A DNA stretch of 64,000 nucleotides from Acidimicrobiales bacterium (GTDB taxonomy: Bacteria; Actinomycetota; Acidimicrobiia; Acidimicrobiales; Poriferisodalaceae). Below are positions 1 to 8,343 of this stretch, piece by piece (the stretch's first letter is position 1; the number at the start of each line of letters is the position of its first letter). The notes below the pieces were generated by a model. That model was not told where the DNA came from. It was given only the letters and a program-made list of their open reading frames with translations, and ran no database searches. The position numbers were made by a program, and so were the translations under genes. The stretch covers positions 1-64,000 of the forward strand of contig JAAZYR010000008.1 of assembly GCA_014239555.1 (NCBI GenBank), written 5' to 3'.

Positions 1-120
1 CAAACCGGAGACGAGCGCTATCTCTGGCTGAACAGTGTTCAGGCCGTTGCGGCTGGCCAACTCAATGGGGATACAGGCGAATTGGTGTATGAGGTGTACG
101 AGGTCAAAGTCACAGCCTGA
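1..120 (+). CDS. C-terminal end of a DUF3237-like protein (partial)
   Basis: Only the last 39 codons are inside the window; frame 1 is open from the first base to the TGA at 118-120. The residues include RYLWLNSVQAVAAGQ followed by LVYEVYEVKV. A WLN motif followed by a short strand ending in a V-Y-x-V pattern is how DUF3237 domains (small beta-barrel proteins of unknown function) usually end. The family call rests on this short tail only, so it is tentative. The function of DUF3237 is not established. The next gene starts 66 nt downstream on the same strand. Confidence 0.5.
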   Translation, partial: QTGDERYLWLNSVQAVAAGQLNGDTGELVYEVYEVKVTA

Positions 121-186
121 ACCCGATGCGAGCCAAGGGATGCTTTTAGAGGCATCTCGTCCACACCTGAGGCCTACCATCACAAC

Positions 187-765
187 ATGGACCAAGATCG
201 AGCCGCCGCCGCTCATGTAGCTGGCCATGGTGTGGTCGGTGAACTTATGGGCTTCGAATGTCTCGGCCTAACGATCCGTTGGACCGACCAACATCTCGGA
301 GTCTGTCGATGGCCAGCCATGCCAGAAACCGTGTTTCAACAACTGCAATTTCAAAGATATGTCCCCACCGATCATCAATTCGATGAGATCGAAAACTGGG
401 TCACACACAGGATCAAGTCCTATTTGGCGGGTGCTCTCGCCGAAGAAATGGTCACCGGTAGCTACAACGTGGCCTGGGCCACTACTGACTTGAACATGAT
501 CAGTGTGATTATCCGCAACGTGTTCGGAATACAAGGCCCGCATTTTGACGAACAGCTGACTAGCGAGATCTATTACGACGTTGATCTCGGCATGGAAATC
601 GAAGATCTGACTCGCGTCTTGCTGCGTGCGCGGGAAAGGTGGGACGACGAGGTGAAGGCCGAACTCGCAGCAAATTCGAGATGGGTGGATGAAGTCACCC
701 AACTTGTTTTGGAACACAAAACCATCAGCGGAAACCAGATGCGGTCAGCCAGGCATTACAACTAA
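187..765 (+). CDS. M41 (FtsH-type) peptidase-like protein, catalytic Glu replaced
   Basis: A 192-residue protein resembling the peptidase half of FtsH without an AAA ATPase. HVAGH at residues 10-14 sits where M41 peptidases have HEAGH. Residues 80-104 (LAGALAEEMVTG, then ATTDLN) match the M41 helix that carries the third zinc ligand, here Asp101. Both zinc histidines and the Asp are present, but the catalytic Glu is Val (GTA; GAA would be a one-base change). As read, it should bind zinc without cleaving peptides. The ATG is the first start after the upstream in-frame stop; no clear ribosome site is visible. Stand-alone M41-like proteins of unknown role occur in actinobacteria. The fold call is fairly firm; the role is unknown. 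Confidence 0.7.
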   Translation: MDQDRAAAAHVAGHGVVGELMGFECLGLTIRWTDQHLGVCRWPAMPETVFQQLQFQRYVPTDHQFDEIENWVTHRIKSYLAGALAEEMVTGSYNVAWATTDLNMISVIIRNVFGIQGPHFDEQLTSEIYYDVDLGMEIEDLTRVLLRARERWDDEVKAELAANSRWVDEVTQLVLEHKTISGNQMRSARHYN

Positions 766-804
766 TCGACGGCTGCGAAAAGAAATTGAGCTTAGGATCG
801 TGCG

Positions 805-1659
805 ATGACTCCTTCCACTGACCCGCTAATGCTTGAGCTACCGGACGTTGAGACCTGGGGTCTTGCAGGGAAAGTTGTTTTAATCACAGGCGGCGCTTCA
901 GGCATTGGGGCTGCGACTGCGCGTTTAGCGTCGGCGGATGGTGCCCAAGTCCTGGTATGTGACCTTGATGGAAGCAACGGACGAGAAATCGCCGAAGAAA
1001 CGGGTGGGCGATTCATTCCTCTAGATGTCACCTCGCCCGAGGATTGGGCTTCGGCTGCCGGTGGGTTAGATCAACTCGATATCGCAATTCTTAACGCTGG
1101 CGTCGAATTTAGGGATCCAGCGGATTTCGCGAGAACGCCGGACGATCCCGGCGAATGGGATCTTGATCTGTACATGCGGGCCAGGGGCGTGAATGTCGAT
1201 GGTGTCGCCTTTGGCCTACATGCTCTCGTGCCAGTATTCGACCGCTTAGGCGGCGGGGCTATTACCGTGACGGCGAGCCTCGCTGGGCTCATTCCGTGGT
1301 CACCGGACCCTGTTTACAGTATGACGAAATGGGCTGCTGTTGGCTTAGTTCGCGCAGCAACAACTTCCCTAAGGCGAAAGAGCATCACCATTAACGCTGT
1401 GTGCCCTGGGGGCGTCGCAAGTTGTGCATTTAATCGCTCGCTAGTTACCGAGAGGCTGGGAACGTTAGCGACTATTCGTGTCCCCTTGGGACCATTACCC
1501 ACTTCGATCATTGGGCCAACTTGGGCGTTAATCGTGCACATATGAACTAACTCTGCTGCAGGCATGTTGTTTCCCTCGTTATTCGCCCGAGTGTTCGGTC
1601 GAAGCCGGCAAGTGTTGCATACATTGACAATTCCAGTCGGTGGTACCACCACCTACTAA
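805..1659 (+). pseudogene. Short-chain dehydrogenase/reductase, interrupted near the C-terminus
   Basis: The N-terminal part is a classical NAD(P)-dependent SDR: TGGASGIG at residues 28-35, LNAG at 96-99, Ser158, Tyr171 and Lys175 (YSMTK), and the INAVCPGG stretch that follows the active site. After that, similarity fades and a TGA at 1543-1545 ends the frame at 246 residues. In the same frame beyond the stop, sequence continues to a TAA at 1657-1659 and ends in LTIPVGGTTTY, which looks like the usual SDR terminus (VDGG followed by a short tail). This suggests a once longer gene damaged by a stop and probably by small indels between 1430 and 1620. A truncated protein from 805-1545 would keep the catalytic residues but lose the C-terminal substrate region. 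Substrate cannot be told. Confidence 0.6.
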
Positions 1660-2059
1660 ACGTTTGCTAAGTTAGTTTCATGTTGGAAATACCACCTGCA
1701 TCAATCTCCCCGCGAGGTCAGCGAGGAGTTCGTCAACAAAAATCAGTGGCAAAAAAAGATGGATGGTTGACACGGCTAGCGCGCCGTTTGGTTTTCCGGA
1801 TGGAAGTTGGGACGCCCCAGCGACCGGCAACCCTTTATCTGTCGTCATTCGACATGATTCCCACCGGAAGCTGGGTCATTGTCACCGAAGAAGATCAAAG
1901 CTCCGACTAGTCGCGATAAGTCGGACTGACCCAAGAAGAAGGCAGCAAGAAACACGCCTGTACGAATGGACTCAGGACTTCTAAGGTCCTGACTCCACAG
2001 AGGCCCCGCCCAGACCTCCGTGGGCAGTGAATTTGAACTAAACGACTGGGCCTGGGCTC
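1660..2059. other. 400-nt interval without a convincing gene; degenerate-looking reading frames
   Basis: No reading frame here looks like a known family. The longest is 1680-1910 (+), 76 codons from an ATG, rich in Arg and without a recognisable domain; a second frame is open at 1763-1984 (+). Frames switch without either giving a good protein, as expected from a decayed gene next to the broken SDR. A weak inverted repeat (GCCCA / TGGGC, loop of 8) lies at about 2008-2025 and lacks a T-run, so I do not call it a terminator. Confidence 0.35.
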
Positions 2060-2362
2060 CTATCGTTGACCTATACGTTGCCGGATTTTCGCTTTACGGT
2101 CCGCCATTTTGGCGCGAATGTCATCTGCTTCGGCTTGGGTGATCTCGCCGGACTCAACTCTGCTGGCTAAGCGCTCTTGCATCTCAGCCTTACGAGCTTC
2201 GAAGTCAACTCTTGCTGGCTTCGACCGCGAAGAACTCTCCGTTACATCGCCCTGACTGTCGCTACTCCACGGCGCGGCGGCGATGGCCGCAGAACCGCCT
2301 GCGATGAAAGCTCCAGCGAGAACGATTGGAGCTGCCCATTTCAGTGTCGAAGATCGCATCAT
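2060..2362 (-). CDS. Small exported protein with a helical charged C-terminus
   Basis: A 100-residue protein starting with a classic Sec signal: positive start (MMRSSTLKW), a hydrophobic stretch to about residue 30 (APIVLAGAFIAGGSAAIAAA), and a likely cleavage after AIAAA. The mature part is short, Ser-rich, then strongly helical and charged. It contains a segment of the type RVESGEITQAEADDIRAKM, a pattern common in small secreted actinobacterial proteins in which 'G-x-I-T-x-x-Q/E-A-D' repeats form short helical hairpins. Function is unknown; it probably acts outside the membrane. Confidence 0.65.
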   Translation of the reverse strand: MMRSSTLKWAAPIVLAGAFIAGGSAAIAAAPWSSDSQGDVTESSSRSKPARVDFEARKAEMQERLASRVESGEITQAEADDIRAKMADRKAKIRQRIGQR

Positions 2363-2545
2363 ATTTGAACTCCTAGGTGTGGTTTTCCGTCACCTGAAAC
2401 CTTCTCGAACGAACCTGAACGCAAACTGAGAGCTTCATGAGAATTAGATAAGAAACGACTTGTCGAGGAATTCCATATCAAAACAGTGCTACCCCATCGA
2501 CACCGTTATCGAGTGTCGCACAGAAATCGGGGATCTCAGTTGGCT

Positions 2546-2947
2546 TTAGGGGGCCGAAATTTGAGCCCGTACTTGGCCCGCATCTACAAACGCTTCGTAC
2601 TCCACCAACATGCCCTCGCGAAGCCGAAACACGCTGAGAACACGGCGCGGAAACACAGGGTTCCCATTGGATGAATTTCCCATTGATTGAATGGGTTCGC
2701 CCTTCCAACTCCATATACCGAATGCAGCGTTTTCAGTGGCGAAGATATCTTCGACCTCAATTTCTACACCCGGAATATTGTCGCAAAACCCGGTTGCATG
2801 GGTATGAAGCGCTTCTGGTCCGCGCATACCGGTTGCGTGGTCAAGCATATCTTGAGCCACGAAGTCCGGAATTAATTCAAACCTCCGTTTTCCAAGGACC
2901 TCCCTCAAATACATCCCCATAACCTCGGAAGAGCGCTTTGCGTCCAT
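2546..2947 (-). CDS. SnoaL-like / NTF2-like protein
   Basis: A 133-residue protein with the length and layout of SnoaL-like polyketide-cyclase-type NTF2 folds: an N-terminal helix with YLREVLGKRRFELIPDF, a D-H-A-T-G element, and later strands containing AAFGIWSWKGEP, FRLREGMLVEYEAF and a closing Asp. Members range from steroid isomerases and cyclases to non-enzymatic proteins, so substrate cannot be predicted. It is one of three NTF2-like proteins in the window (others at 21278 and 34137). A divergent spacing of about 120 nt separates it from the next leftward gene upstream. Confidence 0.7.
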   Translation of the reverse strand: MDAKRSSEVMGMYLREVLGKRRFELIPDFVAQDMLDHATGMRGPEALHTHATGFCDNIPGVEIEVEDIFATENAAFGIWSWKGEPIQSMGNSSNGNPVFPRRVLSVFRLREGMLVEYEAFVDAGQVRAQISAP

Positions 2948-3071
2948 GACATCCCCTTAGAAGTAACCCCGATGATCCGATAGCGGACCCTAGTTCGACT
3001 GCGACCACGACCAAGCCCTGGGAACTAGACCTTCTGACCGTGAACTGATTCAGGACTTTCTAATGCCGAGT

Positions 3072-3353
3072 TCAGCCTGCAGCTATCCAAAAAATCGTGG
3101 CAGTACCGACCAGCAAACCGAGCGATCTACGCCACGGGTTGACGCCGCGAAATAATTCGTCGCAAGACCACAACAACCACAAGATTTTACTGACCATCAC
3201 AACACTGGGATTGCCGAATAACTTCGTTGAGACGAAACCGGCGATACACGCTGCAATCAACACATTTGGGCGTTGAGCGATCACAATCTCCCCGGTGGTT
3301 CTATCTTCGAACCACCACTTCAGAGACATCGGGCGGAAGTTACTGTTCGACAC
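3072..3353 (-). CDS. Small conserved membrane protein
   Basis: A 93-residue protein beginning with a tryptophan-rich amphipathic head (SLKWWFEDRTTGEIVIAQRPN) followed by two or three hydrophobic segments, about residues 30-45, 50-65 and 77-93. A central motif DELFRGVNPWRR lies between them. Proteins of this layout (WWFEDR-xTG start, E-L-x-RG-x-NPWRR loop) recur in actinobacteria as uncharacterised inner-membrane proteins. MSLKWW at residue 9 is a possible alternative start. Role unknown. Confidence 0.6.
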   Translation of the reverse strand: MSNSNFRPMSLKWWFEDRTTGEIVIAQRPNVLIAACIAGFVSTKLFGNPSVVMVSKILWLLWSCDELFRGVNPWRRSLGLLVGTATIFWIAAG

Positions 3354-3451
3354 CCCCTGACCCTATGGGCCGAAATTTTGATGTCCTCACAAAAAGCGAC
3401 CTCTAGCTCACTGGCCTGATCTGCGGACCGCATTAGCGCGATGATGTTGTC

Positions 3452-4708
3452 ATGCAATCAACAACTCCTGACGCAGTTAAAGCCGACGCTGCGCAATGGT
3501 TTGAACACCATTGGGATCCAGAACTCCCACTGGGTCGATGGTGGCAGCTTCTCGCGGACGCAGGTTTGGCGTTCCCGTCATGGCCACAAGGCTTTGGTGG
3601 AAGAGGGCTGTCAGCTAGCGCGACCAAAGCGGTGATACAAGCACGCCGCGACGCAGGAGCGTTTGGTCCACCAAATGGTGTGGCGACGTTCTTGGCCGCT
3701 CCAACGATCATGCATTACGGGACACAAGCCCAACAAGCCAAATACCTTCCCCAGATAGTGAACGGTCAAGATCTTTGGTGCCAACTTTTCTCGGAACCCG
3801 GCGCAGGGTCGGACATGGCCGGATTAGCTACAAGAGCAATCCGCGACGGCGATGAGTGGGTCGTTAGCGGACAAAAAGTATGGAACTCAGGTGCCCAGTG
3901 GGCCAAATACGGCATTCTCATCGCGAGAACGGACCCACAACAGCCCAAGCATCGTGGAATTACTTACTTCCTTATCGATATGGAGCAAGAAGGTGTGGAT
4001 GTTCGTCCCCTGCGAGAGATGACAGGCGACGCCGCATTCAACGAGGTCTTTCTTAACGAAGCCCGAGTAGCTGAAAGCGATCGCTTGGGAGACCTTGGAG
4101 ACGGTTGGCGCGTGGCAATGACGACGCTGTCCCACGAACGAGACCCCGATAACGTGGGATTGGGCGAAACAGCTGCTTTCGGTTCGGTTGACCTTGACGT
4201 GACCGTGAACGACCACCGCTCAGCCCTTTCCTCAAAGATCGATGGTTTTTCACTCGCCCTAAGCGGAGGGATCACCAAAGTACTTGACGACGTCACGCGC
4301 CAGTTCGACGCATTAGACGACCCAATTACGCGACAGCGAATGGCCAAAATCATTGAAATGCGCAGGACTTCCACGTGGTCAGGTATGCGCACCGCTGCAA
4401 GCGCGAAATCTGGCGGTCAGCCAGGCCCCGAGGTGTCCACTCTGAAGCTTCTTGGATCTGAATTGGGGCGACAAATCCGCGACGTGGGTCTAGAGACGAT
4501 GGGACCTCACGGCATGCTTTACGGGGAAGATGCACCCAGCGGCGGCCTTTTCCACGCCTATTCGATGTTCACTCCAGCTCAATCCATTGCAGGCGGAAGT
4601 GATGAAGTTCAGCGAAACATCGTGGGCGAACGGGTTCACGGACTACCGCGTGAACCCGGCGAGAAAGAACAACGAGAGCTCCCTTGGTCGGAGCTACCAC
4701 GTAGTTAA
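3452..4708 (+). CDS. Acyl-CoA dehydrogenase family flavoprotein
   Basis: 418 residues, the usual length for FAD-dependent acyl-CoA dehydrogenases. It has the flavin/substrate segment WCQLFSEPGAGSDMAGL, then GDEWVVSGQKVWNSGA with an IARTDP strand, and the C-terminal motif GGSDEVQRNIVGERVHGLP, which closes the FAD site. The substrate is not predictable; the sequence belongs to the FadE-type branch with an unusual DNDPxW-like N-terminus (WFEHHWDPEL). A close paralogue sits at 32127-33371, sharing the WDPDL/WDPEL start and most motifs. The catalytic base could not be assigned by eye. It overlaps the 3' end of the convergent epimerase gene by 4 nt. Confidence 0.88.
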   Translation: MQSTTPDAVKADAAQWFEHHWDPELPLGRWWQLLADAGLAFPSWPQGFGGRGLSASATKAVIQARRDAGAFGPPNGVATFLAAPTIMHYGTQAQQAKYLPQIVNGQDLWCQLFSEPGAGSDMAGLATRAIRDGDEWVVSGQKVWNSGAQWAKYGILIARTDPQQPKHRGITYFLIDMEQEGVDVRPLREMTGDAAFNEVFLNEARVAESDRLGDLGDGWRVAMTTLSHERDPDNVGLGETAAFGSVDLDVTVNDHRSALSSKIDGFSLALSGGITKVLDDVTRQFDALDDPITRQRMAKIIEMRRTSTWSGMRTAASAKSGGQPGPEVSTLKLLGSELGRQIRDVGLETMGPHGMLYGEDAPSGGLFHAYSMFTPAQSIAGGSDEVQRNIVGERVHGLPREPGEKEQRELPWSELPRS

Positions 4709-5637
4709 GAGCTAGTCGCCTCAGCAATAACGGCATCGACCATGCCCTCGGTGTCGAAACTCGGTCGCCAGCCCCACTCATCGCGCGCTGCGCTGTCGTC
4801 TATTCGGACTGATCCTGCAATAGCGTCCGCAGGTGCAGAGAAATTGATCTCGGCGTCAGGGATTCGCGAGCGAACCACATCAGCTAATTCACCAGCGGTA
4901 GGGGTGGGTTGAACACCGTCAACAAGGTAATTAATTGATCTAACAGCGTCACTTGGCGCATCAGACAACTCGATAGCGGCTCGGGCCGCATCCTGGTAAT
5001 GAAGAACGGCCACCACCGCTTCGGGCGGTACCCACACGTCGAACGGTTCCCCTAAAGCCGGTTTCTCAATCATCCAACTGGTGTATTGGGCCACGCTCCA
5101 GGTAGTGACGCCAGGTCCCACGATGGAGGGGTACCGCAAACCTCGGAAATCCAACCCGTATTTTTGCCGGTAGTAGGCGCCGAGGTTTTCACCCAAGACT
5201 TTTGTGACCCCATAGACGCTTCCGGGTCTCTGGAGAGTCAAGTCATTAATGATGCCTCCACCGGTGTCGCGACCATAGGTCCCGATGGAACTCGCAAAAA
5301 TCATCTGTCTGGTTCCGGCCAACCGCGCCGCTTCAATGGTTTCGATGAAGCCCACAGCGTTGGCTTGCAGTAACGCTTGTGGGTCGTCCTCCCCGGGAGC
5401 AGTAAGAATGGCACCGAAATGAAAGAGCCGATCAGGAGCAACTTCAGACAAGAGCGCTGCGGCGCTTCCCGGAACTGACAGGTCGAATTGATGAAGTTGG
5501 ACACGGTCCGCTATGCCTTCGAGTCGACCAAGATTCCCCGACCTATGCGCAACATGCACGTCCTCGTCACTCTCGACAAGCATTCGAGCAATTTCAGCTC
5601 CAATAAACCCGGTGCCACCAGTAATCAAAGTACTCAT
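4705..5637 (-). CDS. NAD-dependent epimerase/dehydratase (extended SDR, TDH-like)
   Basis: An extended short-chain dehydrogenase of 310 residues from ATG 5637 (MSTLITGGTGFIG); a start ten codons upstream is possible, but the glycine-rich motif belongs right at the N-terminus. It has TGGTGFIG for NAD binding, FASSIGTYG and YGVTKVLGE carrying the Ser and Tyr-x3-Lys, and then GLDFRGLRYPSIVGPG. The last element, together with the HYQDAARA segment, resembles SDR-type L-threonine 3-dehydrogenases and their uncharacterised relatives. It could be a threonine dehydrogenase or a sugar-nucleotide epimerase. Divergent from the peptidase gene with about 50 nt between starts. Confidence 0.8.
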   Translation of the reverse strand: MSTLITGGTGFIGAEIARMLVESDEDVHVAHRSGNLGRLEGIADRVQLHQFDLSVPGSAAALLSEVAPDRLFHFGAILTAPGEDDPQALLQANAVGFIETIEAARLAGTRQMIFASSIGTYGRDTGGGIINDLTLQRPGSVYGVTKVLGENLGAYYRQKYGLDFRGLRYPSIVGPGVTTWSVAQYTSWMIEKPALGEPFDVWVPPEAVVAVLHYQDAARAAIELSDAPSDAVRSINYLVDGVQPTPTAGELADVVRSRIPDAEINFSAPADAIAGSVRIDDSAARDEWGWRPSFDTEGMVDAVIAEATSS

Positions 5638-5690
5638 AAGAACACAATGACACGGTGAGTCAATCACTGTCGCCCTAGTAGATTCGCTCT

Positions 5691-6974
5691 ATGGCCAATA
5701 GCGACCGTCAAGCAGCACTCGAACGCCGTCGTCAACTTGTGGTCGAGCAGTGGAATCTCGAACAAGAAGTCGTATTGGTTCGTTCCGGGCAAGCATTGTC
5801 AATAGCGGGAAGCGATCTCCACCATGAATTTCGACCGCACCCCGACTTCGCCTATCTCGCTGGGTATGGCGTACCAGAATCAGTTTTGGCCTATGACGCG
5901 AAGGCCCGGCAATGGCAGCTATTTGGTCCTCGATCCACAGCGGATGACATGGTGTGGCATCAGCCCGCAAACGAGATCGGGTTGCCAGTAGATGACCTCG
6001 ACGACTGGCTCGGCAGTCGTGAACGCCAGCCCCTCATAGAGGGCTGGGATGACAGAAAAATTCAATCGGGAATTGCCGAGACCCGGCTCCAAAAGGATGA
6101 GCTGGAACTTTCGGCTTTGAGATCTGCTGCCGTGACGAGCGAAGCAGGGTTTTCCTGGGTTTATGAAAACGCGCGCGTGGGTATGACCGAGCGAGAGATT
6201 CAGATTGGCATCGAGGCGGAGTTCTTTCGCGCCGGAGCGGTACGAACTGCGTATCCGAGCATTGTCGCCAGCGGACCGAACGGCGCCTACCTCCACTACG
6301 TCTACGGGCAAGACGACAGTTTGAATCCGGCCACCCGCACCATCCAGAAGGGAGAACTGCTGCTCATTGACGCGGGAGGTGAGTTCGGTGGATACGCCAG
6401 CGACGTTACGCGCACCATGGTGGTGGGTGACGAACCCACTGACGTTCAGTCCTTTCTCTGGCAAGTAGTGTTTCGCGCTCAAGAATTAGCAATCGACCGC
6501 TGTCGGCCGGGTGAGGAGTGGCGCGAGGTGCACCTCGACTCGGCTCGGGTAATTGGTTCAGGCCTCGTTGAGCTTGGGATCTTGCGTGGTGAAGTAGATG
6601 CGTTAGTCGCATCGGGCGCGGTGGCCCTTTTTTATCCCCATGGGCTCGGTCACCTTATAGGGCTCACTGTGCACGACGCTGGCGGTTACCCGCTAGGGCG
6701 AGAGCCTGGCTCCCACCCTCAGTCGCGATACCTGCGCACGGACAGAACCCTCGAAGCTGGGATGATCACCAGCGTCGAACCCGGGGTTTACTTCATCGAC
6801 GCAATTCTTGCTGATCCTTCTGTGCGTCAACAATTCGAAGCGGAAGTGGTGTGGGACGCCGTTGATCCCCTGCGCGGCTTTGGCGGAATCAGAATCGAAG
6901 ATGATATTCACGTCACTAACGATGAGCCGGAAGTACTGAGCGGAGCTATAGCGAAGCCTCTTCGAATCGGATGA
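5691..6974 (+). CDS. pepP: Xaa-Pro aminopeptidase (M24B metallopeptidase)
   Basis: A 427-residue aminopeptidase P-type enzyme that removes N-terminal residues preceding proline, in the cytoplasm. The N-terminal creatinase/AMP_N domain (about 1-150) includes FRPHPDFAYLAGY. The pita-bread domain shows all five metal ligands: Asp227 (LIDAGGEFGG), Asp238 (SDVTRTM), His321 (YPHGLGHLIGL), Glu363 (SVEPGVYF) and Glu403 (GGIRIEDD). Length and ligand spacing fit PepP. The substrate gate residues beyond the metal site were not assessed. Starts at ATG 5691. Confidence 0.92.
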   Translation: MANSDRQAALERRRQLVVEQWNLEQEVVLVRSGQALSIAGSDLHHEFRPHPDFAYLAGYGVPESVLAYDAKARQWQLFGPRSTADDMVWHQPANEIGLPVDDLDDWLGSRERQPLIEGWDDRKIQSGIAETRLQKDELELSALRSAAVTSEAGFSWVYENARVGMTEREIQIGIEAEFFRAGAVRTAYPSIVASGPNGAYLHYVYGQDDSLNPATRTIQKGELLLIDAGGEFGGYASDVTRTMVVGDEPTDVQSFLWQVVFRAQELAIDRCRPGEEWREVHLDSARVIGSGLVELGILRGEVDALVASGAVALFYPHGLGHLIGLTVHDAGGYPLGREPGSHPQSRYLRTDRTLEAGMITSVEPGVYFIDAILADPSVRQQFEAEVVWDAVDPLRGFGGIRIEDDIHVTNDEPEVLSGAIAKPLRIG

Positions 6975-7016
6975 AAATCCGTCGATCATTTAGTTGCTAG
7001 GTGGGAGACTGTCACG

Positions 7017-8321
7017 ATGTCTGGGAAAACCTATGACGCTGTAGTGATCGGTTCAGGAGTTATCGGATCGTCGATCACCTATGAGCTTGCACGACGGGGA
7101 ATGCGCACACTCACGATTGATCGCAATGGTGGCGCCGGGTTGGGGTCTACTAGCTTTTCTTCGGCAATTGTTCGCTTTACCTATTCCACGTACCCAGGTG
7201 TTGCCATGTCATATGAAGGGTTGCGCTACTGGGAGAACTGGGCGGACCATCTTCAGTTGCCTCATGGTGCTGATCTCGCAAAGTTTCGACAATGTGGAAT
7301 GGTGACTCTTAAAACTGTCGGAGGGCACCATCTCAAAGTGGTGCCACACTTTGACTCAATCGGGATTCCCTACGAAGACTGGGATCTCGAAGCATTCGAA
7401 TTTCATCTGCCTGAGCTCGATCTCCACAAATTTGGTCCTCCCAAACGACCTGACGACAACGAATTTTGGAAGGAACCTAGTGAGCTCCTCGAAGGAGGAC
7501 TGTTTACACCCGAAGCTGGCTACGTAAGCGACCCGCAACTGGCGGCAGACAACCTTTATCGCGCGGCATCCACACTGGGGTGTGAATTTCGCTTCAAAAC
7601 TGAAGTCACTGCGATTACGCGAAGCGATAGCAAAGTCACTGGTGTTGGCTTAGGTGATGGAAGCTTCATCTCGACTCCGGTTGTGGTCAATGCTGCAGGA
7701 CCCCACAGTCGATTCGTCAATGAAATGGCTGGAGCGTTAGACGATATGTCGATACGAACAACCCCTCTTCGTCAAGAAGTCCATCATGTTCCCACCCCAG
7801 TCGAACTTGATTTCGAAAACCGGGGATTCAGCATCGCAGACGATGACAACGGCATTTACGTGAGACCGGATTTGGGCGACAACGTTTTGGTGGGAAGCAC
7901 CGAACCTGATTGCGATCCCCTGCATTGGGTGGACCCTGACTACGAAGGGCAAATAGACATTCAGCAGTGGGAGGCGCAGGTTTTGCGCCTAAACCGTCGA
8001 CTACCAGCAGTGGGCATTCCTCATCAGAGACGGGGAATCGTTGGGGTATATGACGTTTCCGATGACTGGATACCCATCTATGACCGAACTTGTGTTGATG
8101 GGTTCTACGTAGCTATTGGAACGAGCGGCAACCAGTTTAAGAACGCGGCGATCGCTGGGCATTGCATGTCTGAACTCATAGACGCCGTCGAAAATGGTCG
8201 AGACCACGATTCAGATCCGGTGTCGGTCACCGGTCTTCACACGGGTCTTACTATCGACATGGGTAACTTTCGTCGCAGCCGAACCATCAATCCGGAATCA
8301 TCGATGTCAGTGCATGGCTGA
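7017..8321 (+). CDS. FAD-dependent oxidoreductase, DAO / sarcosine-oxidase-like
   Basis: 434 residues of the D-amino-acid-oxidase (DAO) superfamily, which oxidise C-N bonds of amino acids or N-methylated amines. The dinucleotide fold is at the start: VVIGSGVIGSSITYELARRG (residues 9-28) with an acidic residue after the second strand (LTIDRNGG). A second FAD-contact strand is VVVNAAGPHSR, and the C-terminal GTSGNQFKNAAIAG element fits the flavin-proximal turn. The relatives seen most often are sarcosine oxidase beta subunits and dimethylglycine dehydrogenases. No other subunits are adjacent, so it probably works as a monomeric oxidase or dehydrogenase. ATG 7017 is preceded by GGGAG. Confidence 0.8.
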   Translation: MSGKTYDAVVIGSGVIGSSITYELARRGMRTLTIDRNGGAGLGSTSFSSAIVRFTYSTYPGVAMSYEGLRYWENWADHLQLPHGADLAKFRQCGMVTLKTVGGHHLKVVPHFDSIGIPYEDWDLEAFEFHLPELDLHKFGPPKRPDDNEFWKEPSELLEGGLFTPEAGYVSDPQLAADNLYRAASTLGCEFRFKTEVTAITRSDSKVTGVGLGDGSFISTPVVVNAAGPHSRFVNEMAGALDDMSIRTTPLRQEVHHVPTPVELDFENRGFSIADDDNGIYVRPDLGDNVLVGSTEPDCDPLHWVDPDYEGQIDIQQWEAQVLRLNRRLPAVGIPHQRRGIVGVYDVSDDWIPIYDRTCVDGFYVAIGTSGNQFKNAAIAGHCMSELIDAVENGRDHDSDPVSVTGLHTGLTIDMGNFRRSRTINPESSMSVHG

Positions 8322-8343
8322 ACGAGCGGGTCGATTTACGCCC

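Noticed and set aside
1314..1652. Leftward open frame of 112 codons
   Set aside because: It is antisense to the SDR gene and contains no recognisable domain; the SDR frame has clear catalytic motifs.
2008..2025. GCCCA/TGGGC inverted repeat as a terminator
   Set aside because: Only five base pairs and no T-run on either strand.
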